Source of the DNA: Trochalopteron elliotii
Taxonomy: Eukaryota; Chordata; Aves; Passeriformes; Leiothrichidae
Reading direction: 5' to 3'
DNA length: 64,000 nucleotides
Assembly (NCBI GenBank): GCA_024734555.1
Contig: JANPWX010000026.1
Coordinates: 6,895,252 to 6,959,251 of the forward strand
In this document: piece after piece, positions 49,301-61,100 of the stretch
Position numbering within the stretch: the stretch's first letter is position 1
Layout of the letters: each line of letters opens with the position of its first letter
Position numbers and translations under genes: made by a program
Notes under the pieces: model-generated
The model's database searches: none
Seen by the model: only the letters and a program-made list of their open reading frames with translations
Told to the model about the DNA's origin: nothing

Positions 49301-52300
49301 CAGCAAATGTAAATTAATAGTGTACTTCATGATTCTGGACAAATAACAACACAATTAAAATCCATGGGAATTTTATCACTCATTTCCCTGAGACTAGAAT
49401 GTGAATTTCCCTTGCAAAATGAAAACACCCCCCAATCATATCAGGTTCATATCAGACAGAGGGTCTTGCAGTAATTTACAAACATGAATATAACCCCTTA
49501 ACTTTCACCTGGGACATTTTTTCACATTTTACAGACGGGAATATGTAGGGAAGTTAAAGACCTAGTGCAGAATAGCATTTTGACACCAAAACGAAGTGTT
49601 ACGTGAAAGATAAGTAAACAGGATCAAAATCTTTATGAGCTGCTGGTTAATTTGCACAGCCTCTTAATTTTTAGCCTGTAATTTCTGAAAGGCCTTTTGG
49701 AGCAGGCATTTCAACGGAGTAACATCATCTATTTCTTCACAAAAATAAGTTCAGTAAGCACACCCCTTCTCCAATGTTTAGGTAATCTAGGATCAGTTCT
49801 CACCATTAAGAAGATTCAGTTCTGTTGCTGATAGAATCAACCCTCCCATCTCTCTGGGTAGGTTTGCTGCCTGCTCAGTGTACCTGTGCACCTGGGCCCC
49901 CCTCAGGGCACCATTCTTGTTCTGTGGCACAACCCAGGGTTCTGGATCCAGCTCCTGCTCCCAAACATGGAAAACTCTGCATAAGTCTTGCCCTAAGGTT
50001 TCACAGCCAGACAGTGATGAGGCAAGAACTAAAGACCACATTCCCTTGTCAAAAAAACTGGTTTCCAATTATTTGATCTCTGAAGGCCCTCTTGCTCTAT
50101 CTTTGCTAGGTTTCAATGCCTACAATCATCTCACCCCAGAAATCTATATGGAATTATTACAGAGGCTTCAGGAGGCTGAACTACTTAATATAGTATTTAT
50201 TCTGATTTTTCCTTCAGACACTTGGCTGTGTCACACTGGAATTGGTATGAAAAAATGTAGATTATTTGATAACATTTGCAACACAAATGGGAACAAATTT
50301 TCTGCTTCCATTTCATTGAACAGGAATCCTGATGGAGCCTGGGTAACAACTTGAATGCTATAAAAATGAAATTTAAAGGTAACTGGGGATATGTTTCTAC
50401 AGCATAAACTGTAGTGAAATCAGACCTACATCTACATGATTTGATATACTTGATTTCTCATATGTTATTTCTGACTTCAATAGGAATGTTAGGTTTTCTG
50501 TTGCTAATTTACTAAATAAAATAAAATCCTCTACTAGTTGCCGGCAGAATTTCAAATCCTCAAAGTTGACCTGTAGCAGCCTATACCTTGCAATAATGAA
50601 CATACTTATGATTTTAAAGGCAAATGATTCCATCAAAGAGAGGGAGTTGGGATGTGTTCTGTGCTTGAAGTTTGTGGACATTATTTCAAAATGTCTTTTT
50701 TTTTTTTTGAGAGTAGAACATTGTAAAAATACCTCAGGGCATGATCTGTATCTCCCATTTTTTTTCTGATTTACAACAGCAATAAGGGCAGAAGTCGTGG
50801 GATATTAATAGAATTATTCAGATAATGACTTGGATAATAAAAGGGATGATTTACCCTTCATTCACTCTGGATATCACTGTCATTAGGCTACTAAGACTTT
50901 GAGGTCATTCACTATAGTAAAGAAAAGGAAAAGGTAAAAAATTGAAGGAAAAAAAGAAGGGGCATGTTCAGTGCAAATAGGTAACTATGAGACTTAGGAC
51001 ATTAATGATGAGTTTTTATGAGTTTGAGAAGTGGACATCTTCAGCAACATCTAGATTTCCATAGTTCAGGAAGCAGAAGGAAGTCTGTAGGTAGTTTTTA
51101 TTATATCTTCATTATAAAGATAAGTAAAAGTGGGATAAAATATTTCTTTCTGCTCTCCACAAGGCAACAAAGGAATCATGGTGATTCCAAAAATCTTTTC
51201 TTCTTCAACCTTTTCTAAAATGTATATTTCTTAAGGCATGTCCTAGGTGAGTATAGCTCAGTGTGTCCTTCAGTCTATCAGCCAATACACTACAGCCACC
51301 TAGAGCCTTCTAGGCAAAACAGAAAGTAAGTGTCCTCTAGGTTCAGGAATGCAGTTGAATCTGACGTAGTTAGGGAGCTGAGTGAAAAATATCTGAGTGA
51401 ATAAACACTATGGATGGCAGAGCAGCAAAAATCAGAATAGAGAGATCTCTGAATTTTACTCTTTTTCATTTATGTGAGGATGGTTTATTGAAGTCAAATT
51501 TTTCTACTGAAAATGAAAATTTTTTGTTTTGGAAATTCAGGAAAGATTCAGTCTGAAGAGGTTTATTTAAATTCATGTAGATTAGAGGTATTTTTACACC
51601 TATTTGTTTTGAAGAAGCAGTAATTTCTTTATTAAGGTAAAAAATTTCTAGTATTAAAAGCCTTCAGTTGAAAGAAAAGAGGAAACATTTAGTAAGAAGG
51701 AAGCTTTAAACCTTTAGAGATTTCATGCACTCTCCAGTAAGATGAAAGCAACATTTTTAAGTCTTAGGCTCACTTAGAAACATTTTGAGGTGTGCTGTTA
51801 CCACATCTCATCAGCTTTTTGCACTTCAGAGCCATTTCAAATCTTATTGTGGTATGTTTGGCAATACACTTAAAAGATTACCACTTAATCTAGTTAAGTA
51901 AGTTTGACTTCAAGCAAGTGTCTATCTGTCCATCCAGCTGCTTACTGCTTTTTGTTTCTTTGGGAAAGAAAGGAAATGAAAATCATTGGAGAAAAAAAGG
52001 GACAACAAAGTCTGATCTTATTCAGGTTTTTCTTGCAGCTGTGACTTTCTCTAGTCAGACTTTTTAGCAGATGGATTATTGCCATTAATTCCACTGGGAG
52101 CAAGGCTGTTTCCGCAATGGCTTATTTTCTATGGCTGACTTTATTTTAAACAAAAAATGTTTCTGGCTTTGAAGAACCAAAGTGAAAGAAGAATTTGCCC
52201 TCAAGTTCAAAGGCTGCTTAATGGGATCTGACATACCACATTTCCAGTTGATGTGGGGATGAGGAGAGGGGGTAGAGATGCGCTTTCAGAAGGGGATGGG

Positions 52301-53289
52301 CACCTGTAGGTACAGCATCTTGCTGTGACAGAGGAGTAGCCACCCCCCTCTACTGCTGTCTTCTCTCTTGCCTTTCAGAACACAACCCTACCTAGTCCTG
52401 ATCTCAAACATACTATCAGGTACTGTGGCCTATACAAGTTTTAAGTTCATGGATGAGTACACAGCCATTCCAGATGTGGATCCAGAAACCCCAGGCAGCC
52501 AGGACCAGAACTCCAGATTCTCCAGTTGCTTCTGGAGTTTGCTAGACATCCCAATGCTTTATCTTCACAGCATTGCACTTGCAGAGACAGAGCCCTAATG
52601 AAAGCCAGAAAATAATTAGGAGAATAGAGAAAGAGGCAAAATGTTTTAGACAATGGAAGTAAGGCTTTATGGATTGCATTAACTTTAGCATTTCTTAAAT
52701 TTTCACATTTTGTGAGTCATTAATTTCCTAGGTTTACTGCAGTAAAAAAGATAAGTAAAACTTGAAAAGGAGACACTGGTCTGTATGGTAGGAATAGAAA
52801 TAGCCACTATAAATTCTACTGGTTATTTTTGAAGACAGAGAAGTAGCACAGCTTCTGTTGGTCATAGAAAGGTTGATTCAAAGTCCACAAAATATGGTGT
52901 CTCCAGAGATGTCTAAAGTTTTTCTGCAAGCACTCAACTTTTAGCCTTTGTAATTTATAATACAGAATAGTGAGAAATATTTTTTTTTTTTAAAAATTTA
53001 AAACTTTTGGCATGGGCCCAGGTACTTAAAATCTTTCTAACCTTCAAGGAATTTAATCAGAACACCAGCAGAGGTAATAGAACCTAGTTTCTGCCTTATG
53101 TTCAGCTTTGATACTTTGAGATACCAGACTTATTAAAAGAGACCCAAAGAAAAGAGTGGCAAAGTTTTTGTAACCACAAAAATTGTGTGTTTACTCTTTT
53201 GTTAAACTAAAGCAGTGGTGAACTGGGAGCTTTCTGCTTGCTTACTTTTAAAACCTATATTGTTTAGCACAAGATAGCAATATTTTATA
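46353..53289. other. AT-rich unique sequence, no gene seen
   Basis: No gene recognised. The open frame at 49878-50354 (plus, 158 codons) overlaps a GC-richer patch and a MIR-like trace and has no known domain. A T-run lies at about 50695-50708. A strong-looking 3' splice site at 52378 is discussed among the findings. The remainder is unremarkable AT-rich DNA. Confidence 0.6.
49980..50032 (+). repeat. MIR/CORE-SINE-like fragment
   Basis: The block 'aagtcttgccctaaggtt' followed by 'tcacagccagacagtgatga' and 'ggcaagaac' parallels the MIR centre 'aagtaacttgcccaaggtcacacagctagtaagtggcagagc', as I remember it. The match is by eye, covers about 50 nt and includes small gaps. The flanks are not recognisable. 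Confidence 0.3.
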
Positions 53290-53400
53290 GTTAGAGAAAC
53301 AGGCAAGGTGACTGCAAACTCATTCAGTCTGCTCAAAAATGGGAATAGAATCAAGGTTTATTAGATCCCTTCCTGCAGCTCTGACCATTAGACACTGCTA
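53290..53400 (+). repeat. MIR/CORE-SINE-like fragment
   Basis: In order one reads 'gagaaacaggcaaggtgact', a diverged centre, 'atgggaatagaatcaaggtt' and then 'cagctctgaccattagacac' with 'tgct'. The last two correspond to the MIR-type blocks 'gccgggattcgaacccaggt' and 'ctcttaaccactatgctatactgcct'. Having both the centre and the tail in the right order and spacing makes this the better of the MIR-like traces. It lies about 380 bp upstream of the LTR and is clearly older. Confidence 0.4.
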
Positions 53401-53780
53401 ATAGTTCACACTGAAAAAAACACGTAAGACATATCAGCTCAGAATTAAAAGTGCAATTTCTGCAGGGGGGAGGATCCAGACCCTGAAATTTGGCAATGCA
53501 AGAAATGGAAAAGGATGTTTAGAATGGAAATTCTTATGCTACTGCTGCTTATTCTGTCTCTATGCATAGAGGTATATTTTCAAATAGTTAAACATAATTA
53601 AGTTGTTATACTGCTATTTTAAACAGAAACATTTAATTTGCATTGATAATTACCTGCATGTACGTACATGGTGTAATTCCTGCAAAACCTATTAATTGTG
53701 CTTGGCTTACGCAGCAACAACAGTAAAACACTGCCCAAAGAAAATATACTGAGTTTGAAAGTATTTTACTTAAGCAGAAT

Positions 53781-54165
53781 TGACCCGGTTTCAGCTGGGA
53801 GAGAGTTAATTTTCTTCTAAGTAGCTGGTGCAGTGCTGGGCTTTGTATTTAGTGTGAGAATAATATTGATAACACACTGATGTTTTTTTAATGGTTGCTA
53901 ACAGTGCTCCCTCTAAGTTTCCCATGCTCTGCCAGTGAGGAGGCACACAAGAAGCTGGAGGCAGCATGGCCAGGACAGCTGACCTGAACTGGCCAAAGAG
54001 ATAGTCCAAGCCATAGAGCATCATGCTCCATATATAAATGAGGGGGAGTTGGCCATAATGTGCCAGTTGACGCCGGGACTTGGGCTGGGCATTGGTCAAT
54101 GGATGGGAGGCAGATGTATGGTGCATCACTTACTGGCTTTTATTCCTCTCTCTTTCACCTTTTCA
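53781..54165 (+). mobile_element. solo LTR of an avian endogenous retrovirus, 3'-truncated
   Basis: The stretch begins 'tgacccggtttcagctggga' and continues with 'gagttaattttcttctaagt', 'agctggtgcagtgctgggct', 'gataacacactgatg', 'catgctctgccagtgaggag', 'gacagctgacctgaactggc', a TATA-like 'ccatatataaatgaggggga', 'gttggcc' and 'gtgcatcactta'. I recognise this order as an LTR family common in songbird genomes, with the promoter reading on the plus strand. No internal retroviral sequence (gag, pol or env) flanks it, so it is a solo LTR. The expected polyadenylation and 3' terminal part is not visible, so the copy is truncated or diverged at the right, and the end is approximate. Several internal deletions relative to the family are apparent near 53888-53925. 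Exact family and class are not assigned. Confidence 0.8.
54028..54042 (+). promoter_or_regulatory. TATA-like box of the LTR promoter
   Basis: 'ccatatataaatgag' sits inside the LTR at the place where this family carries its core promoter. The box is largely preserved. Whether it still drives transcription cannot be told from sequence. Confidence 0.5.
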
Positions 54166-57100
54166 TCATTTCCAATACCTGTGACAGGAATCTGTGATGA
54201 TATTTAAAAGTGCATTTTCTGCCATAAAATCCCAGCCAGTAGTGAAGAAAATGGAAGAAACAGGAGGAAAGTAAAAATAGGGCCATGACACGAAATGGAA
54301 GACTTGTAATAGCAAAGCAATGACCCTAAAATATCTTCTCTCATCTATATGCTAAACATTTGGATTGCATTTTGAGTTAACAAATTCTTGGAAGCCTCTA
54401 TTCAACTGTAAAAATAAGCACCACAAATAAGAACCGCTAGCAGCCAAGCTAGTCCATTTAAATAAGCATGGAAATTAGACTATTTCAGCAGGTAGATAAA
54501 TATTGTAAATATTTATGCTTGTAAGAATAATAATGAAAAAAACCCACATAAATCGACTACAGAGACATTTCATGCATCCATGCATACATGTGTTTTCACC
54601 TGTGATCTATAGTGGATGTTAATGGCAAGGATGTGTTGAATCTTAATTGTTACTACTATCCTTATTCCAGATCTCAAATAATGAAGGAGACCTCAATTAC
54701 CTGTTTGATATCAGATCGTAGGAGAACACTGCTGGCTGAAATGGCTACCTTCCTAGAAGCAGATTTTATTAACAATACTGTAAATATTGAACTAAAGACA
54801 GTCTTAAACAAATGTTCTTCTGATGCCTTCTAAGAGGATTTCAGAGTCCTACCTTTTGACTCTGCATAGAGCTCTAGAAAATGGCCATCATACAACCCCT
54901 CAGTTTGGTTTTACCCTGTTGGACACCATATTGAACATGAATGAGCCCAAAAAGATGTCAGTCAAGCAACTTTTCCTTTTAGAGTTGAAGGCAGATATTT
55001 TTTTCCACCCTGAGAGCTGGATTTGGCTGAAGAGATGAGAATTTTTAAGAGAACTTACTCACTTAAAATAACATTTTCTGTTAACTTAAGTTCTTTTACA
55101 AAAAAGTCAGATGGGCTTTGGCAGTAAGTTCAGACAGTCTGTGTTGTACTGAAGAGCACATCCTGTTCTCTTCACTGAGATATCTGACATGTCTGGACTC
55201 ATATCTCAAAAGCTACTGTATTAGTGTCAAAAGAATGTAGGACACTTTCTTACTTTTTGTGGGAGATGGAAATGAGAGAAAATAATTGAACTCTTCCAGT
55301 ATATACTATGTGTGACTGAAGTCTGGAAAATAGCTGGATAGGTCTTGTAGCTATAAATAATGAAATTAAATGACCCAATCTTTTCATTATTAAGCAAAAT
55401 ATCTATCCATTTTCAGTATCCAGATGCTGAACTTCATCTCTAAAAAAACCCCTAAGACATTACAAAAGTCACAGGAAGAATCACATGGAAAAGAAACTTA
55501 AAGAAGAAATATGTGAAAAGACAGTCAACACCAAAATAATAGAAAAGAGAAAATGGAAATTTGAAAGAACTGACATTTGCACTGATGCTGTTGTAGTATG
55601 TGATACTCATATGGAAGATTAAAAGAACAGATGGCAGGGAGAAAGCACACAAAGCCATTCAATAGACACTTATTTGTGCCTCTAGAAACTATTGATATTT
55701 TTTTCCTCATCCTCTGCTACTAAGAAGGATAGGGATACTGGTAATTGTCTTCTCTATCTAGCAGAGCTATCAATATTAGAGACAGGCCTAAAATGATTAA
55801 GATCATGATCTGATTTTCAAGTATTCAACTATTGAACTATTGGTAAGGGAATTTTTCTATTCAGTGATTTATGGAGTTTATGAACATGGGCAAAGTGTGA
55901 AACTTAAATCTGGGTTTGGACTTTGAGGGTAGTGTTTGGGGAGTGAATAGAGGGTGTACATTTGTAGTTTGGTTCAGACTCCTCTACTCAATACAGATAT
56001 ATATGGAGATACAACATCTAGCAATATAAAACACTTCATAAACTATATATCTTGATTATTTTTTAAAATAAGAGAAATGTAGGTGCTACATGAAGAAGGG
56101 ACTGAGGGATCCTAGTGCAACAGCTGTTGTTCTCAAGGATTGGCCTATATAAATCATAAATACTTTCCCAGGCATTTAATACACTGATCAATACATGACA
56201 TAGGACATCCTGAAGTGACGGGGGACATCTGGTCTGCTGTGCTTGGGTTTTAATAAGTGGAAATAATTCTGGTTCAAAAAATGTATTACTTATAAAAATA
56301 TCTTTATGTCATGTTAAGCAACAGTCCTAACCTGCTTCCTCCTTGCCTTCCCTCACAGAAAAAAAAGAAAATCTTAAAGAAAACAAAACAATCCCTTGGA
56401 TGCTGAGATGAAGCTACTGTAATGAAAATATGCACCGTTTCTTTCCAGTCTGTAAACATTTGATGGAAATTTCTCACTGTAATCTAGAACCAGCTGATTC
56501 ACAGGAATGGGGAAACAAAAGCAAGATGGCAGTGAAAGGTATTGCAGGCATCTGCTAGAGATATTTCTGCTACTTACACCATTACTAGTGGATTCCTTGT
56601 GAAGGGTTGATTGCTCCCATTTCCAATGGCTTAGGAAGATGTTAACCTCTTTTTCAAAGACCTGCACTTTTGTTTGCCAACATTAAAAAATACAGATGAG
56701 ACATGCTAGGAGGGAGCCACCTTAGCATACCTGGAAAGCATTTCTTTCCTGGAGCAGCTGAGAACAGATGAGTAGTACTCAAGGGTTAAAATAGTATTTT
56801 CTGGATATAATTAAGTTTGGAGCACATTGTGAGTTGCATTTTAACATTCATCTGTCCTGCACTCTACTGATGGAGCTGTGCTTCTAGTCTCTATTTCGGT
56901 AAGAACCAGTGTCGTTCATCTATACGTGGTAAAAAGAGGGTAAGGAAGTGGGGAGGTGAATTGCCTTAGTTCCCGTGAAGACCACGAGAGGTCACTCCAG
57001 CTGTCTAGACCATAATGCCTCACAGCGTTTTAAAGGATTTGCTAAAAAGGACTGCCTATTCCTCTCTTTGTTTGGGAAAATTACCTTCTCCAAACAAACA

Positions 57101-58085
57101 GATGGTTTCCATCACCTGAATGCATTTCAAAGGTTATTTACAATTGATTCATAAAATAAAGAAGCTTAAGGAAGGGTTTGTATGTTTTAAATATTTTACT
57201 GATCCAAAAAAACAAATGAAGGACTATACAAATATGAAATACTTGGATTTGAATTCTAACACACACAGAGGCAAGCATCATGTCTTCAGACCTGAAGATC
57301 TCCCTTCCTACTTTTCTTGCTCCCCACTACCCTTCGCTGCTTTGGACACCCTTGATAGAGGTTTGAGAAGAAAGAGGCTGGCAAACACAGTGCTTTTCTG
57401 TTCCCTTTGTGGTTCCAAGCAGGATAAGAGCTGATGGCTGTATGAACAGGATCCAGTAATTTGTGACAATTAGAAGTTTTTCCCAACAGGAAGTTAACAG
57501 ACAATGTTTCAAGTTTTATGTCTTCAAGGTGCCTGACGAACAGTACAAAGTCAACAAATCCTTTTAAGACTCACCCCTCTAAGAGCAAATACACAAGCAA
57601 ATAAATTACATTCTAAACAAATCCCCAAACTATGCTACTGTTCAAAATCACATCTAGGGATGCATAGAGCTCAATTTTTGTCTTAACTTCAATTTATTGA
57701 AACATCACTTTGACCACTTACCAGTTATGCTGTGAATCTGCTGCACTGAAAAGATAGGAAAGTCCCAGGCTCCTGGGCCTCTGTTTGTTCTGTGAAGCCT
57801 TCTGTACACACAGCCAATGTGCCACACAGCTTACTTAGAAAAACTCCAACTCTGTCCTACTTCCAGGTAGTCTTTTAGACTTACAGCTTTCCTTCATACT
57901 GTCATCACATCTACCTTGATGTGATGGTGAGCTTTGCAGTGCAATCAGTTGTCTTCCTACACTGAGATCTGTGGCCAGCAAATAGTTTGGCAGTGTAACA
58001 ACATAGATTCATTGAGCTTCCTACCAACAGGCACAGCCCTGATCCCTGGTTATCTACACAGCATAATTTTTCTAATTTCTGATAG
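54166..58085. other. AT-rich unique sequence, no gene seen
   Basis: No gene recognised. Two partly overlapping plus-strand open frames at 54612-54833 and 54823-55038 use ATG starts but show no domain. The open frame at 57120-57434 (plus) likewise has no motif. No transposon ends were seen. Confidence 0.6.
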
Positions 58086-58164
58086 AGCAGACCACCAGAT
58101 CTGTTTGATAATACACACAAGCCTGAAGGAAACATTTCACATGAAGTACTCATTATGGTTTCAG
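58086..58164 (+). other. exon-like segment with an open frame
   Basis: The 3' splice site 'tttttctaatttctgatag' and the 5' splice site 'tttcag|gtaagctg' bound 79 nt. One frame is open across it and reads ADHQICLIIHTSLKETFHMK and then YSLWFQ. The donor is strong and the acceptor reasonable. The open frame extends on both sides of the segment (57934-58197), so it does not by itself argue for an exon. I recognise no protein family. Confidence 0.18.
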
Positions 58165-61100
58165 GTAAGCTGTGGAAAAAGTGAAATCCCTAGTTAAAAA
58201 GCACACATTACTCACAAGTTGGCTGTGGTGCAAGACACTAAAATCCACCTCAAAATCTTTGTTTGGTTCTCCCTGTGAACCATTACAATTCTTCACTCAG
58301 CATGATTTTCCTGATAATTATACCATGCCTGCTCACCTATAGTTCTGCATCAAGCCTGATATTAATTTGATCTTTTAAAAAATAAAAATGAAGTAAAATA
58401 TTTATTTTGTGAGAGAAAATAACTCCAAAGAAACGCCAATGCAAAGAATAAGATAATGAGCTTGTACCTTAGACATGGGGCACACATAAAAACGGATTCC
58501 TAGCTTTTGAAAACACCCAGAACTAGAAAACTTTTTCAGATTTCCTTGTGGTTTGGAAGAAAAATTGCTTAATTCTAACTACAATCATACAGAGTCATCC
58601 ATGAATAAACACCTTGTAGAAAGGCAGGTTTAGGTTGTTTTTTCTGTAGGTAGAATTGTTCTCACTCTCCAGTGTTAGCAAACACTGTCACAAATAATGC
58701 ACAACTGGGCACTACTGGTGAGCAAAAGACAATATGAGAAAATACTGAAGTTTTATTTGATAGAAATGCTTCATTTAATAATCCAGTATTTGCCATTGTT
58801 GCATGATTATACAATAGCAACCAGATGTGAATAATGGAGTTTGGGTTTTTTTGTGAAATTGATAAGTACAACTTCTTTTAAGTGATATTGTTAAGTAATT
58901 TTTTCTTTGAAATTTGCTGTAATGACTGAAGAATATTTAGTACTGTAAAATGAAATGAATGAATGTGAACTAAAACTCCCTGTATCACATGAACTCTATA
59001 TATCAAGAAGACAGCTGATGAATAACTCTGATGTAGTGCATATGGCAGACATGGCAACCACTCAACTCTCCAGCACTGGGTGAACCTCAGAACGTTTGAA
59101 AGTTTTGTTTTGATCACCTTCCAGAAAATGAAATTATTATCCCAATACAGCCCAACCTCTTGGAGTCTATAAATCAAATATGTTATGAACAGGTTTTCTT
59201 GTAACACTTTTGACACTTCCTGGTTTCAGACAAGTTGAAAATGCCATGAGAAGAGTCTTAGAACCAGCATGTTCTAATTTTTATTTTATTGGAAATTACT
59301 CATTTACCAACACACTAGATTTAAAAATTTTCATCTCAAGCTGTGCAGGGATGCAAGGAATTTGACTTTGACTACTGAGATTTCATTTGGCTGTGGGAGT
59401 AAAGTCCTGTGCAGCTTAGAATCTTTTGGTATCAAGGAAGCTCACAATCCTGTACTGTGTAATGGAAACTTTAAAAAAAATGCCAAGAGAAGTTGCCAAT
59501 CATATCTAGCTTCGCAGCAAAAATCGTACATATTTTTTCATATTTTTTGCTCATAAGCACTCAGGTTTTATCTTAATTTTTGTCTAAAACCTTCTGCTGG
59601 ACTGTAATCCTGGGAGATACAAGAATCAGACCTATCACTTCTTCCTTTCCACCTTCCTTATCCTGTTTCCTGAGAAGTATTGTGGTTTGTCACTCTCAAA
59701 CTACGATGGCTAAATTTTACCTTATTTCTTCCTTAATTTCCTTAGGCTGCTCACTCACATGCTATTTTCTGCTCCAGACAAAAAGGAACTACTTTTCCCT
59801 TTTCATTTGTGCCCAAGATCCAGAGAGCTTGTGTGAAGGCAAGGGGAATTGGTATGTCTACGTCAGCTGAGTTATAATAAGCTGCAAACCTCCTATTTAG
59901 GTTTTCAACTTTTTTCCCAAACACTGACCAGACAAAATCCTTGCTGATTTTGTCAGCATACAATATATGTATGGCTGAGTATCAATGAGGAAAAGGTGTC
60001 TTACAGACACAAGCTATTTTGTTGAAAAAGGACCAACTTAGTGTGGCTATTAAGCAAAGATGACTTGCAGTTGTTAATAGTGTCTGCAAAGATATTGCTG
60101 GGCTGAGTGTGTATAATAAAATTACTTTCACTAACCCTAAAGAATGACTGCAGGATTTTATTCTCCTACAGCAATAATCTGCCTCTTCTGTGAATACTCT
60201 TCAAAGGCAACAATCAGCCTTATTCTGTATTTCAGAAGATGTATAAATAGTCTTGAAAAAATCTTGTGCTAATTTTGCTGTTTCCTTAGAATGTCAGGTT
60301 CAGGCAGCTCTCAATGTTGCTGCTCACATCTTAACTGAATGGTAAAAGTTAAGCTTCTCAAGGCGTGCACAGCTATAATCCAGCCTCTGGTTTCTGGGGA
60401 TCAAAGGTCAGCACATTAATCTATTTGGGATAATTCATAGAACCTCTTTGGAGAAAAGAAAAACATTAACATAAAAATAAGCCACGTTTCCTGAAAATGA
60501 ATCAGAACACTTTATGATATAAACCAGTATCCCAATGATTACCCAAAGCAATTAGTTTAGTGTGTTCAGGCTCAGACTTACTCTACTCCATTTCTCTCTA
60601 GGTATTGCAGGTCTTTTGTTACAAGAATTTTTTGGAATAAGTAGTTTTTGCCCTGATTATGAAGTCAATTGCTTTGAAAAGTAGGAAAAAATGCTAAAGA
60701 ACAGCTGTGATATGAAAATGATCAAACCATCTCCCAAAGCACCATAAACAGCAACAAAATATTTTATAATGATAAAAATGTATATGAATATTTGCTGTCA
60801 TTTGAAAATGATTGAAATTAGTTTGCAGGGAGTGCAAGAGGTTTTTAACAAATGCTTTTCAAAGTAGGTGTTAGTAAAGCATTACAGAACTTTGCAGAGC
60901 CCAGCCTCAAATGTCTAGAAGCCAAAGCTGACCTAATTTATATAATTTACATCAAAGGGAGATTATTTTTGGGCAGTATTTTTGCCTAGCCCCACTTCTT
61001 CACTAAGGTTTAATTATTGGTTATGTTCGAAATACTGTTTCTTGCTACCTTTGTGTAACAGATAAAGGTAACTGTTTTAATATGCAGTGATCAGATTTCA

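Noticed and set aside
49522..49560. 'cattttacagacgggaa' resembling the MIR centre
   Set aside because: Only about 35 nt resemble the family and the adjoining blocks are absent. Too short to call.
49878..50354. Plus-strand open frame of 158 codons
   Set aside because: It overlaps a MIR-like trace and a GC-richer patch, has no known motif, and the opposite strand is open as well.
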